64,000 nt of DNA from CAVSUR01 sp963846005 (GCA_963846005.1 CAWJUH010000007.1:1-64000), one strand, 5' to 3'; shown: positions 18,871 through 26,929, numbered from the stretch's first letter. Program-made: numbers and translations. The notes: generated by a model not told the origin, from the sequence alone.

Positions 18871-19085
18871 TCTACGGCGATCCGCGGTCATCACGTTCAT
18901 CGCGCTGTCGGGATTCTCGCTGGGCCTCGGGCCGGCGCGCCCGGCGCTTGTTCGCCGCCGTGTTCGAGCTTCCCTTTCTGCGGCACCGCGGTGGCTCCCG
19001 CTGCGACAGGCGATGCCGGCCCGGCTGCGGCAACTGCGGGAAGCCGGGCCGGCCGTCCTCGCCGGCAACGGCGGTGCGCTAGCCG
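18783..19085 (+). pseudogene. Decayed gene fragment, membrane-associated protein
   Basis: Between ribA and the convergent methyltransferase, coding-like sequence switches frames at least twice. One frame gives FERARPGYPANPAPFWAAW and MIYGDPR, the next VITFIALSGFSLGLG, then RARRLFAAVFELPFL, and finally WLPLRQAMPARLRQLREAG. Each piece looks like real protein and together they read in order, so this is a frameshifted gene rather than noise. The helices and charged tail resemble the C-terminal end of a membrane-associated glycosyltransferase, but I cannot name the family. The N-terminus is absent, or merged with the odd tail of ribA. Confidence 0.45.
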
Positions 19086-19994
19086 GGCGGGCGGCCCGCG
19101 AAATCAAGCTGGTGAGCAATGTAGACCAGCTCGCCCGCCGCCAGCTGCCGGCCGCGCTCGGCCAGCCAGTCGTCCAGGTCCGCCGGCTCCACCCAGTCGT
19201 GGCGATTCCGCAGCGCCCCGCGGATCGTGCCAAGGATGGCGCGCAGGAAATACGCCTCATCCCCCGGGTATTTCCCATCCGGGCCGGCGCTGACGACCCA
19301 GTCCGACGAGCCCGCCGCCAGCGCGGGCGCGCCCGCCGCCCGCAGGTAATGAAACAGGCGGCGGCCCGTTCGGCTTTCACCGGCCGGCCGGCCGTAGCGA
19401 ATGCGCTCATCCATGTCGCGGTGGTAAGCCTGCATGATCTGGTCGTCGCGGGGGTGACCGGGCGCGAAGGTGCTCTCGCCGTCGTAGTTGATCGTGAACC
19501 AGTAGACGCCGTCGGGGCGCAGCAACCGCAGCAATCCGGGCAGCAACAGCCGGGACGTCCACCAGGTCCAGGACGGCGTTGGCGATCAGCACATCGGCCG
19601 GCGCCCCATAACCGGCCTCCAGATAACTGCCGAGCTCGGCGTGGACCAGGCGTACCCGGAGATCACCCGCTTGCAGCCCATCCGGCAGCAGCTCGCTGCG
19701 CAGTCGCCGGGCGGTCATCCAACCGCGCAGCCACCGGCAGGAATAGTCCAGCAGCTGCTGATCCGCGTCCAGCAGGACGTACTCACCGGCCCCGACCACC
19801 CCCCAGTCCATCAGCCGGGCCACCATTGTCCCCAGGCCAGCACCGACCTCCAGCACCTGCGGTCGGCGCGCAGGTATCAGGCGGCGCAGCTCGGCCAGTA
19901 CATGCCGGTTGAGCGCCCGGTCATCCACGGTCGTCTTCGCGGCCAGGTAGCGGGCATTGCCGAACGTCATCCCGGTCTCACCGATGCACGTCAT
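19079..19994 (-). CDS. SAM-dependent methyltransferase, frameshifted
   Basis: About 305 residues if read across one frameshift. The ATG at 19994 overlaps the stop of the upstream methyltransferase (ATGA). The first part has motif I VLEVGAGLGTMVARL and ANAVLDLVDVP, then runs out of frame near 19550. The other frame continues LLPGLLRLLRPDGVYWFTIN and DDQIMQAYHRDMDERI to the stop. Both halves are well conserved, so a single missing base is the likely cause. The long C-terminal part (DEAYFLRAILGTIRGAL) is found in methyltransferases that act beside glycosyltransferases. The substrate is unknown, presumably the cluster product. Confidence 0.75.
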
Positions 19995-20728
19995 AGCTTC
20001 TCGGCTACCATCGCGAACTTGCGCACCCGCCCGCTTCCGAGCCAGCTACTCCACAGCTGATGGGCGGTGATCAGGTCGGCGGTGGCCTGCATCCCGATCT
20101 GATCGGCGATCTGCTGCGCATCAGCCCGGTAACAGCGCAGCAGCTCCGTCGCTATCGCGTGATGAACAGAGGTGCACGCGTCTTGCCAGGTCACGGCCAG
20201 CCCCGCCGCGCGGAGCACGTCCGTCAATTCCGCCAGCTCGACGAGCCAGACCGTATCGGCACCGGGCATCTGCGCCCGTTCCCGCGAGGTGAGCGGCCGG
20301 CCTTCCTCGACCGTGAAAGCGAAACGCCCGCCCGGGTTCAGCACGTACGCCACGTCATCCACCAGGGCACTCTTGTCGGCAAAGGCCAGCATCGTCTCCA
20401 GCAGCATTACCACCTCGAAACGGCCCGCTGGCACGGGCGGGATGCGGGTTTGCTCGAAGCGGCAGGGGAGATCTCCAGCCCGCTCCCTGGCGCTGGCCAG
20501 GGAGCGGGCGGAGCAATCGACACCCAGGTACTCGCATCCTGACTCCGCCGTGATCATCCGGCCCGGGCCGGCCACGCCGCAGCCCAGGTCGAGCACTGAG
20601 ACGCCGGGACCGATCCGGGCCTGACGAGCCAGTGCCCGGACCTCCGTCGCCCGCATGAAGCTCTCCTGGCCGACATACTCATCCGCGGGGAAGGCGGCCG
20701 CTCGAACCTGCTCTAGTGCCGTCAGCAA
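19991..20728 (-). CDS. Class I SAM-dependent methyltransferase
   Basis: Methyltransferase of 245 residues, first of a coupled pair. Motif I is VLDLGCGVAGPGRMI near 45-59, followed by YLGVDCSARSLASARER. The post-I region is VVMLLETMLAFADK and the motif III-like segment is LNPGGRFAFTVEEG. The N-terminal AFPADEYVGQESFMRATEV is typical of sarcosine/dimethylglycine-type and cyclopropane-type methyltransferases that act on small amines or lipids. It is divergent from the GT4 gene. The cluster thus has three methyltransferases, pointing to a multiply methylated product. Confidence 0.88.
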   Translation of the reverse strand: MLTALEQVRAAAFPADEYVGQESFMRATEVRALARQARIGPGVSVLDLGCGVAGPGRMITAESGCEYLGVDCSARSLASARERAGDLPCRFEQTRIPPVPAGRFEVVMLLETMLAFADKSALVDDVAYVLNPGGRFAFTVEEGRPLTSRERAQMPGADTVWLVELAELTDVLRAAGLAVTWQDACTSVHHAIATELLRCYRADAQQIADQIGMQATADLITAHQLWSSWLGSGRVRKFAMVAEKL

Positions 20729-20905
20729 TGGTGCTCGTTGATCCTGTCTCAGTCGGGCCGATGCCGGTCATCCCGGCCGAACCGCATCTGCTGTTTCTGC
20801 GTACCACCTTGTGCCAGGTATGACGGATCGGCGGCGGGTGTGGTTCAGGGCCGGCCGCAGGATGCAGGCTGGCTGGGTGCCGCAAGCACGGGAGGGCGGA
20901 ACATC

Positions 20906-21970
20906 GTGCGGGTCCACGTCATCGTTCCCGAGGGGTTTGCAGATCCTGACCGTCCTACCGGCGGCAACATCTACGACCGCCGCGTCTGCGCCGGGCTGGC
21001 CGAGGCCGGATGGGACGTGCTCGTCACGACCGTCGCCGTGACGCAGCCGGTCCCCGGCCCGGGTGCCCCCGCCGCCCTGGGCCGCATTCTCGCCGCCATC
21101 CCGGACGGTGGGACCGTCCTGATCGACGGTCTCCTCGCCTCGCCGGCCGCCGAGCAGCTGCTTCCGCACGCTGGCCGGACACGCATGACAGTGCTGCTGC
21201 ACATGCCGCTGGCCACCGCCCTCGACGCACGCCACGATGCCAGCGCGCGGCACTCCGAGCGAGCCGTGCTCCGCGCGGCCGCCAGCGTGATCGTGACCAG
21301 CGAGTGGACCCGGCAGCAGGTTCTGGCCCGGTACGCGATCCCGGCCCGCCGGGTGCACGTCGCCCGGCCCGGCGTCGACCGGGTCACGGCCCCGCACCGG
21401 CCCGTGCGTGGCCGCCTGATCTGTGTCGGGGTCCTCGGCCTCCACAAGGGGCAAGATCTCCTGGTCGAGGCGCTCGCCGAGCTTGCGGAACGGGACTGGC
21501 ATTGCTTGCTGGCGGGATCGCTCGACCGCGACCCGGACTTTGTCGAGCAATTGCGGATCCGCATCACGCGCCTCGGCTACCGCCACCGGGTCAAGCTCAC
21601 CGGCGTCCTGACCGGCGCCGACCTCTGCCACGTGTACACCACGGCCGATTTGCTCGTCGCACCGTCCCGCTCGGAGACCTACGGGATGACGGTCACCGAG
21701 GCGCTCGCTCACGGCCTGCCCGTCATCGCCGCCAGCGTCGGCGGGCTGCCGGAAGCGCTCGGCTCCACGGCGGACGGTACGCGCCCCGGCCAGCTGGTCC
21801 CTCCCGGCGATCCCGTGGCCCTCGCCGCCGCGCTCGGAGGCTGGCTGGGTGACGAACGCTGCCGACGCCGGCTACGGGCCGCCGCACAACAGCGGCGGTC
21901 GTCCCTGCGCGGCTGGGAACAGGCCACGCAAGAGATAGCGAGCGCGCTGACCGCCCCACGGGTGCCGTAA
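20906..21970 (+). CDS. Glycosyltransferase family 4
   Basis: GT-B fold, retaining glycosyltransferase of 354 residues. GTG at 20906 is chosen because GGAGGG lies eight bases upstream. The N-terminal acceptor domain starts VHVIVPEGF. The donor domain carries ICVGVLGLHKGQDLLVEAL and the EX7E motif in SRSETYGMTVTEALAHGLPV, which binds a nucleotide-sugar. The last gene of the cluster, it would attach a sugar to the product or to a lipid. The donor and acceptor cannot be read from sequence. Membrane-linked neighbours suggest a glycolipid or glycosylated head group. Confidence 0.88.
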   Translation: MRVHVIVPEGFADPDRPTGGNIYDRRVCAGLAEAGWDVLVTTVAVTQPVPGPGAPAALGRILAAIPDGGTVLIDGLLASPAAEQLLPHAGRTRMTVLLHMPLATALDARHDASARHSERAVLRAAASVIVTSEWTRQQVLARYAIPARRVHVARPGVDRVTAPHRPVRGRLICVGVLGLHKGQDLLVEALAELAERDWHCLLAGSLDRDPDFVEQLRIRITRLGYRHRVKLTGVLTGADLCHVYTTADLLVAPSRSETYGMTVTEALAHGLPVIAASVGGLPEALGSTADGTRPGQLVPPGDPVALAAALGGWLGDERCRRRLRAAAQQRRSSLRGWEQATQEIASALTAPRVP

Positions 21971-21972
21971 GC

Positions 21973-22005
21973 CTGCGCCAGGGATGAGCCGCGGGCACGG
22001 CGCAG
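21973..22005 (+). terminator. Possible terminator after the glycosyltransferase
   Basis: CTGCGCC at 21973-21979 pairs with GGCGCAG at 21999-22005 across a 19-base loop, immediately after the stop. Confidence 0.3.
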
Positions 22006-22153
22006 ATAGCCGGCCGCATTCGCAACCTGGGCGGCTAGCGGCGGCCGGTGGCGAGCCGGCGCGGCTGTGGGGACCGGGTGGCTGAACCGCCACGCTGCCG
22101 CGCCCGTGGTCAATCACGAGACAGTGCTTCCCTGGGTAGCGGCAGGGGATGAG

Positions 22154-22714
22154 ATGACAGCACCGCAGGAGCAACGTGGCCGCCCGGCCGCCCGGCGGCT
22201 GGTGATCGCCGGCCTGGCAGGGGGCGCAGTCACGGTCGTGCTGTTCGCAGCGGGACGGCTGCACCGGCCGGACTATGCGTTCAGCCTGTTCGGCGCGGAC
22301 CCGTTCCGGCCCAAGTCGCTGCTGGCCAGCATCGCCATGGGTTTGGCGCTCCTCCAGGTGCTGCTGGCGCTGTGGATGTACCGACGGCTGCCGTTGGCCC
22401 CCACGCCGCCGGCCGTCGTGCCCACCTTGCACCGGGTGGGCGGAATGGTACTGCTGGCGCTGACCCTGCCGATCGCTGTGCATTGCCTGGTGGCCTATGG
22501 CGTGCAATTCACCAGCGTCCGGGTGGCCGTCCACTCCGTGGCAGGCTGCTTCTTCTACGGGGCATTTACCGCCAAGGTCCTGCTGGTCCGCAGCAAGCGG
22601 CTGCCCGGATGGGCGCTGCCCGCGGCGGGCGGGGGCGTTGCCCTCATCCTCGGCGTGCTGTGGTACAGCTCCGCGCTCTGGTATTACAACGGCCTGCAGC
22701 TCCCCAGCCTGTAG
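22154..22714 (+). CDS. Four-helix integral membrane protein (DUF6529-like)
   Basis: Protein of 186 residues. ATG at 22154 follows AGGGG at six bases. Helices lie near 17-37, 58-77, 95-120 and 155-180. Conserved His residues in TLHRVGGMVLL, PIAVHCLVAYG and VHSVAGCFFYG are arranged as in cytochrome b561/ferric-reductase-like bundles, which suggests haem binding. I associate this with the DUF6529 group, with moderate certainty. Not evidently part of the neighbouring operons. Confidence 0.7.
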   Translation: MTAPQEQRGRPAARRLVIAGLAGGAVTVVLFAAGRLHRPDYAFSLFGADPFRPKSLLASIAMGLALLQVLLALWMYRRLPLAPTPPAVVPTLHRVGGMVLLALTLPIAVHCLVAYGVQFTSVRVAVHSVAGCFFYGAFTAKVLLVRSKRLPGWALPAAGGGVALILGVLWYSSALWYYNGLQLPSL

Positions 22715-22739
22715 CCCGCCTACACCGACTCGCGGCCGG

Positions 22740-23315
22740 TCAGCTGACGCGGCCCGAGCGGCGGGCGGTGACGGTGAGGTCGAGCTGGATGGGCATGGAC
22801 GGGTTGTCCAGGGCGGCGCGGGCGTGGGTGAGAGCGCCGCCCTCGATGCGCTGGCGCAGGGCCACCAGATCGGCGGTTTGCTCGAGGACGGCGGTGACGA
22901 CGAGCTGCGGGTCAGCGGGGTCGCCGATGAGGCGGGCCCGGGCCGAGTCAACCCCCCGGTAGCCTTCGATCTCGCCGCAGACTGCCTCGGTCAGTGCGCC
23001 GTGGGCGAGGGTAGTGCGGCCCATCTGGCCTTCGGCGCGGATCGGCAGATCGCCGGTGCGGTCGGTGGAGAACATCAGGGCCAGCAGCCACCGCAAAGCC
23101 AGCAGCACGATGATGACCGCGACGGCAGCGGCGGTCGGCCACAGCCATGCCCCCTGGGCGCCGATGTAGCGGCCGGTGGGATTGGCCATCAGCTTGCTGT
23201 GCTCGGTGAATGACCCGAACACCCCGAGCGACGCCGCGCCGGCGGCGGCCCCTGCTCCGATGAGCAGCAGCGCCAGCAGGAGCAGCGCCACCCGGTTGGT
23301 GCGCTCGGCGTGCAT
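22740..23315 (-). CDS. AmaP-like membrane protein of the Asp23 operon
   Basis: Protein of 191 residues with two N-terminal helices (VALLLLALLLIGAGAAAGAA and LWPTAAAVAVIIVLLALRWL) and a cytoplasmic alpha/beta domain related to Asp23 accessory proteins. This is the layout of AmaP, which anchors Asp23 to the membrane in Firmicutes. It is the last gene of a six-gene minus-strand operon, overlapping the previous stop by one base (TGATG). The role in envelope-stress tolerance is inferred from the family. Confidence 0.8.
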   Translation of the reverse strand: MHAERTNRVALLLLALLLIGAGAAAGAASLGVFGSFTEHSKLMANPTGRYIGAQGAWLWPTAAAVAVIIVLLALRWLLALMFSTDRTGDLPIRAEGQMGRTTLAHGALTEAVCGEIEGYRGVDSARARLIGDPADPQLVVTAVLEQTADLVALRQRIEGGALTHARAALDNPSMPIQLDLTVTARRSGRVS

Positions 23316-23860
23316 CAGCGGCTCCTGGTGGTGACGTGCACCGATACCGACGGGGAGCGGCGGAGGCTCAGCTTGGCCAGGCGGTCGCCGGCGGCCGCAG
23401 CGATCGATTGGCGCAGGTCGTCAGCGTCGGCCTTGTCGAGGAACACCGAGGTGGCGCCGATGGTGACCTTGCGCCGCCGCACCTTGACGGCGGCGCCGCG
23501 GACGCCGTCAAGGTCGCTGACGGCCAGCTTGATGGCGGCGGCGACGCCCCGGCGGGTATAAGCGGTGTTGATGCCCGCCGCGCCCGCGTCCCCCGGCGCG
23601 GCGGCGATTCTTGATGCCCGGGCGGGCTTGAGCTCGGCGATCAGCAAGATCAGGCCGAGCACGATCAGCACGGCACACGCCACCCGGAGGGCACCCGACT
23701 CCCAGGTGGTGCGTCCGGCCCAGGCGTAGGCCGGATGCCAGTTGACGCCGGCCGTGCGGTTGCCGAGCCGGTCGGCGACCACGCCGATCACCAGCAGCAC
23801 GCCGATCACTATCAGCGCCAGGCTGAGCAGGGCCGCCAGGACCCGGTTGGCCAGTCTCAT
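23315..23860 (-). CDS. DUF6286-type membrane protein of the Asp23 operon
   Basis: Protein of 181 residues with two helices (LLSLALIVIGVLLVIGVV and VACAVLIVLGLILLIAEL) near residues 12-30 and 60-78. A soluble domain beginning TRRGVAAAIKLAVSDLDGVRGAAVKV follows, which resembles an Asp23 fold. Such DUF6286 proteins accompany Asp23/AmaP genes in actinomycetes. It sits 13 bases after the Asp23 gene and is coupled to the AmaP-like gene. It probably forms part of a membrane-attached Asp23 complex. Confidence 0.8.
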   Translation of the reverse strand: MRLANRVLAALLSLALIVIGVLLVIGVVADRLGNRTAGVNWHPAYAWAGRTTWESGALRVACAVLIVLGLILLIAELKPARASRIAAAPGDAGAAGINTAYTRRGVAAAIKLAVSDLDGVRGAAVKVRRRKVTIGATSVFLDKADADDLRQSIAAAAGDRLAKLSLRRSPSVSVHVTTRSR

Positions 23861-23873
23861 CGTCAGCGTCCTG

Positions 23874-24308
23874 TCAGTGCACCCGGGGCGGGGCCGGAAG
23901 CGAGGTCACCAGGTCGGTGACCGAGATGGATACTTCGATCACCCTCATGCCGGTGAGCTCGGCGATCCGGTCCCGGACCCGCTCGCGCACGGACTTGGTG
24001 ACGGCCGGGACCGACGCGGGCCAGCGGACGCTGAGCGTCACCGTCAGCGCCACGATCGACCCGTCGACGTCGGCCGATGCCCGGGGCAGGGCGTCGAGGC
24101 TGGTCTGGCGGATGCCGATCCCGCCAGGAGCAGCTGCCAGCGACCGGCCGAGCACCCGCGGGGCCGCGGCGCCCGCATCGGGGATCTCGGCGGCGGCCCG
24201 GGAGGCCATCTTCTCGATCACCCGGTCGTTGATGCTGATCGTGCCGAGCTCGTTGCGGCCGGGCGCGGGCGCTGGCTCAGCCGGGCGCTCGGCGGTCTCT
24301 GCCGTCAT
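23874..24308 (-). CDS. Asp23/Gls24 family envelope stress protein
   Basis: Protein of 144 residues. The Asp23 core is LGTISINDRVIEKMASRAAAEIPDAG at 21-46, with the second conserved block VTKSVRERVRDRIAELTGMRVIEVSISVTD. It lacks membrane helices, so it is cytoplasmic and probably tethered by the AmaP-like or DUF6286 partners. Its ATG overlaps the DUF2273 gene stop (ATGA). Asp23 proteins respond to alkaline or cell-wall stress in Firmicutes; in actinomycetes the function is less clear. Confidence 0.9.
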   Translation of the reverse strand: MTAETAERPAEPAPAPGRNELGTISINDRVIEKMASRAAAEIPDAGAAAPRVLGRSLAAAPGGIGIRQTSLDALPRASADVDGSIVALTVTLSVRWPASVPAVTKSVRERVRDRIAELTGMRVIEVSISVTDLVTSLPAPPRVH

Positions 24309-24490
24309 CGGCTGCCGCGCCGGCGAGACAGGTACGGGCTCAGGTCCAGATCGCCGTCCAGCACCTTGGCCACGATGTAGCCGATGATGCCGAACAGGGC
24401 CACGATCAGCATCTGGCCGAAGCTGCCGAACGCGATCGCCAGGCCGAGAGCCAGGCCGGACAAAGTGCCGAGGGTTACCCGGGTGGTCAT
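24305..24490 (-). CDS. DUF2273 small membrane protein
   Basis: Protein of 61 residues. ATG at 24490 is chosen because the upstream in-frame part is Arg-rich and not conserved. It has a hairpin of two hydrophobic segments with Gly zipper (LSGLALGLAIAFGSFGQMLI and VALFGIIGYIVAKVLDGDLDL), the DUF2273 signature found in Asp23 operons across Gram-positive bacteria. It probably helps anchor the Asp23 complex in the membrane. Confidence 0.88.
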   Translation of the reverse strand: MTTRVTLGTLSGLALGLAIAFGSFGQMLIVALFGIIGYIVAKVLDGDLDLSPYLSRRRGSR

Positions 24491-24503
24491 GTCGTCATCA
24501 CCT

Positions 24504-24896
24504 TCACAGTTCAGTCGGCGGCGCAGCCGCCGGGCCGCCCGGTAGCGGGACCGGTCCCGCGGCCGGAACCGGCCCGGTGACCGGAAGCTCCGGTGCGAAA
24601 GCCTCGCCGGGAGCATCGGTCAGGTCGGCGACTACCACCTCGACGCGCCGCGGCCCGGCGACCGGCAGCAGGACCGCGCGGACCTGGCGGGCGAGTTCGG
24701 GTACCGGGATTCCCCATCGGCCGCGGACGGCCACCTTGAGCCAGCCGGGCCGTACTTGCACTCCCGCGACCTGGCGGCCGGGCAGATAGGTGACGACCCC
24801 GCCCGCCGGCCCGGTGCCGGTGACCAGGTCATCCACCGCGCTGCAGCTGCGCACGGCGGCCGCGGCCGCATCGACGTCGACGCCGTCCACCAGCAC
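24504..24896 (-). CDS. Hypothetical protein of the Asp23 operon, Asp23-related
   Basis: Protein of up to 130 residues with a GTG start at 24896 (an in-frame GTG six bases later is equally possible). A block GVQVRPGWLKVAVRGRWGIP followed by VPELARQVRAVLLPVAG resembles the strand-helix end of Asp23 folds. A Pro/Ala-rich tail closes it. It lies between two Asp23-family genes on the same strand with short gaps, so co-expression is likely. Exact function is unknown. Confidence 0.65.
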   Translation of the reverse strand: MLVDGVDVDAAAAAVRSCSAVDDLVTGTGPAGGVVTYLPGRQVAGVQVRPGWLKVAVRGRWGIPVPELARQVRAVLLPVAGPRRVEVVVADLTDAPGEAFAPELPVTGPVPAAGPVPLPGGPAAAPPTEL

Positions 24897-24932
24897 TGGC
24901 TGCGGGCCAGGCAGCCGGAGGGATTGCCCCGG

Positions 24933-25400
24933 TCACGAGACCCGTGCGGATGTGTCCTGGTCCTGCTCATCGTCGCCGGGCAGATACAGGTCATCGATGT
25001 TGATGTTGACCTCAACCACGTTCAGCCCGGTCATCCGCTCGACCGCCTGCTTGACGTTGCGCTGGATGCTGCGGCCGAGCTCGGCGATGCTGACGCCGTA
25101 ATCGATCACGATGTCGAGATCGATGGCGGCCTCCGTCTCGCCCACCTCCACGCCGACACCCTGCGCCACGCTCGGCCCGGAACTGCCCGGAAGGCGCTCG
25201 CGGACCGCGCCGAAGGCCCGGCTGGTGGACACGCCCATGGCGTGCACGCCGCTGATCTCCCGGCAGGCGATGCCCGCGATCTTCTGGACCACGCTGTCCG
25301 CGACGGTGATCTTGCCGCCGTCAGTAACCAGGCGCTCGGCAGGAGAGCTGGTCCCGGCAGTGCCGCGCCGCTGGGGTACGGAAGTTTCAGGCTGAGACAT
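24933..25400 (-). CDS. Asp23/Gls24 family envelope stress protein, first gene of the operon
   Basis: Protein of 155 residues. ATG at 25400 (MSQPETSVPQRR) is preferred over longer starts, which run back through the promoter. The Asp23 blocks GKITVADSVVQKIAGIACREI, HAMGVSTSRAFGAVRERL and the terminal VVEVNINIDDLYLPG are all present, with the central DLDIVIDYGVSIAELGRSI. It opens the six-gene operon and is divergent from the ECF sigma factor that probably drives it. No transmembrane helix, so it is cytoplasmic. Confidence 0.92.
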   Translation of the reverse strand: MSQPETSVPQRRGTAGTSSPAERLVTDGGKITVADSVVQKIAGIACREISGVHAMGVSTSRAFGAVRERLPGSSGPSVAQGVGVEVGETEAAIDLDIVIDYGVSIAELGRSIQRNVKQAVERMTGLNVVEVNINIDDLYLPGDDEQDQDTSARVS

Positions 25401-25424
25401 GGCGCAACTTTCTGTCAGGGGCAC

Positions 25425-25502
25425 GCCGGCAAGCACCGCCGGGCCGGGGAGTGGCGCATCTGCGTCATGGGTTAGACACCAAGGAGAGCCCGGGCGTCGC
25501 AA
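25425..25502 (+). promoter_or_regulatory. Putative ECF-type promoter region, duplicated elsewhere in the window
   Basis: In the 300-base gap between the Asp23 operon and the sigma gene, GTTAGACAC (25471-25479) and CGTCGCAA (25495-25502) are 15 bases apart. The CGTC core is typical of ECF -10 elements. The 15-mer GCCGGCAAGCACCGC lies at 25425-25439. The same three elements recur at 29285-29351 before a decayed sigma-gene copy, which argues that they are functional autoregulatory sites. Confidence 0.5.
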
Positions 25503-25702
25503 GTTTTTTCTGGCGCCGCCGTCATCGCTGCGGGCGCGGTGGCCAGCGGCCGCCGGCTCCGCTATATTCCGGGTTCTGGGCATTAGGTGCCCAGGGCAGC
25601 CGCCCCGGAGCCCGGTCCGGCCGGGCTGAGCCGCGCTCAGTCATCTATCGAGAGCGGTCGCCAGCCAGCGGTTACGGCGCACGCCGGAAACGCGGGAGAG
25701 CC

Positions 25703-26245
25703 GTGACCTCAGAGGCCGAGGACGATTACCTCGTCCGGCGGGCGCGGGAAGGTTACCTGGACGCCTATGCCGTGCTGGTGGACCGGCACGGCCAGCTCGC
25801 CTACCGGGTCGCGCTGCGGCTGGTCGGCAACCAGCACGATGCCGAAGACATCGCCCAAGAAGCCCTGGTCGCCGCCTGGCAGCACCTGCCTGAATTCAGG
25901 TCCGGCGCCAAGTTCTCCACCTGGCTGTACCGGATCGTCACCAGAAGGGCGCTGAACCACATAGCCCGCGCCAAACGCACCGCGTCACTTGACCTGCTGG
26001 AGAACGTCACCGACCCTGAGGAGGAAACTGCCCGCAACGTGGAGCGCGGGCTGACCGCCAGTGCGGTGACCGCGGCCGTCGCTGCACTCCCGCCGCCGCA
26101 GCGCGTCGCCATCGTGCTGCATCACTTCGAGGGGCTGTCCAACGCCGAGATCGCGGACATCACCGGCAGCACCGTCCCGGCCGTCCGCAGCCACCTGTTC
26201 CGGGGCCGGCGCGCCCTGACCAGGACACTCAGGGACTGGAGGTGA
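25703..26245 (+). CDS. ECF RNA polymerase sigma factor
   Basis: Sigma factor of 180 residues. GTG at 25703 follows GGGAGAG. Region 2 (about 20-85) has RVALRLVGNQHDAEDIAQEAL and FSTWLYRIVTRRALNHIARAK. Region 4 (about 125-178) has LPPPQRVAIVLHHFEGLSNAEI, then ITGSTVPAVRSHLFRGRRAL. It belongs to the RpoE/SigW-like group. The next gene, seven bases after the stop, is its probable anti-sigma factor. Likely targets are the divergent Asp23 operon and its own promoter. Confidence 0.93.
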   Translation: MTSEAEDDYLVRRAREGYLDAYAVLVDRHGQLAYRVALRLVGNQHDAEDIAQEALVAAWQHLPEFRSGAKFSTWLYRIVTRRALNHIARAKRTASLDLLENVTDPEEETARNVERGLTASAVTAAVAALPPPQRVAIVLHHFEGLSNAEIADITGSTVPAVRSHLFRGRRALTRTLRDWR

Positions 26246-26252
26246 ACCGGCC

Positions 26253-26900
26253 ATGAATGCTGCCGCTCAGCCGATCCGCGACGTCGAGCTCCTGCTCAGC
26301 AGTTCGGTGTCCCAGCTGGCCTGCGGCGCCGAAGTCGACGAGCTGCTCGAGCAGGCCGCCGACGGCCGGGCCGGCCAGCTGACCGCGCACCAGCGCGACT
26401 GCGTGCACTGCCAGGCCGCCCTGCACGAATTCGCGCGGATCTGGGAACCGGTCCGCCGCCAGGCAGCCGTTCCCGTCCTCGTCCCCGCCGCGCTGCGGGC
26501 CGCCGTCACCGCCCAGATCCGCAGGCTCACCGCGGACATCTGGTACACCCTGGACTCCAGGTCCGGCGGGATCATCCGCATCGCAGCCCGCGTCATCGCC
26601 GTCATCGCCCGCGAAGCCGCCGGCCAAGTCCCCGGAGTGAAGGTCGCCTTCGGCCAGAGCACCCAGCCAGCCGCCGCCGGCACCGCGCGCGCCGCCACGC
26701 TCGGCCACCGGCACCCGGACTCGGCCGCTGGCGTGCTCGGCCGGGCTGCCGTCGTCAACCTGGCCATCGCCGCCCAATACGGCCAGCCGCTGGACCACAT
26801 CGCCCGGCAGGTGCAACGGCGCGCTATCACCGAACTGCGCGCCAAGACCGACCTGCGCGACATCACCGTCAACGTCACCGTCGACGACGTCCTGGACTGA
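26253..26900 (+). CDS. Zinc-finger anti-sigma domain fused to an Asp23 domain
   Basis: Protein of 215 residues that joins two modules. Residues 10-75 carry the ZAS-type metal motif H46xxxC50xxC53 (HQRDCVHC) with a further Cys at 24, as in RsrA/ChrR-like anti-sigma factors. Residues about 95-215 form an Asp23/Gls24 domain: GIIRIAARVIAVIAREAAGQVPGV and VNLAIAAQYGQPLDHIARQV, ending in DITVNVTVDDVL. No membrane helix is visible. The position after the sigma gene and the zinc motif suggest that it inhibits that sigma factor. The Asp23 part could let it sense the state of the membrane-bound Asp23 complex. Confidence 0.85.
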   Translation: MNAAAQPIRDVELLLSSSVSQLACGAEVDELLEQAADGRAGQLTAHQRDCVHCQAALHEFARIWEPVRRQAAVPVLVPAALRAAVTAQIRRLTADIWYTLDSRSGGIIRIAARVIAVIAREAAGQVPGVKVAFGQSTQPAAAGTARAATLGHRHPDSAAGVLGRAAVVNLAIAAQYGQPLDHIARQVQRRAITELRAKTDLRDITVNVTVDDVLD

Positions 26901-26925
26901 GCCGCCACGCTCCGGGGTGGGCGGC
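26901..26925. terminator. Hairpin between convergent genes
   Basis: GCCGCCAC at 26901-26908 pairs with GTGGGCGGC at 26917-26925 with one bulged base. It sits between two convergent stops and could serve both. Confidence 0.5.
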
Positions 26926-26929
26926 CGCC

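Noticed and set aside
20768..21712. 314-residue minus-strand frame opposite the GT4 gene
   Set aside because: No conserved motif; GT4 donor-site motifs are on the plus strand.
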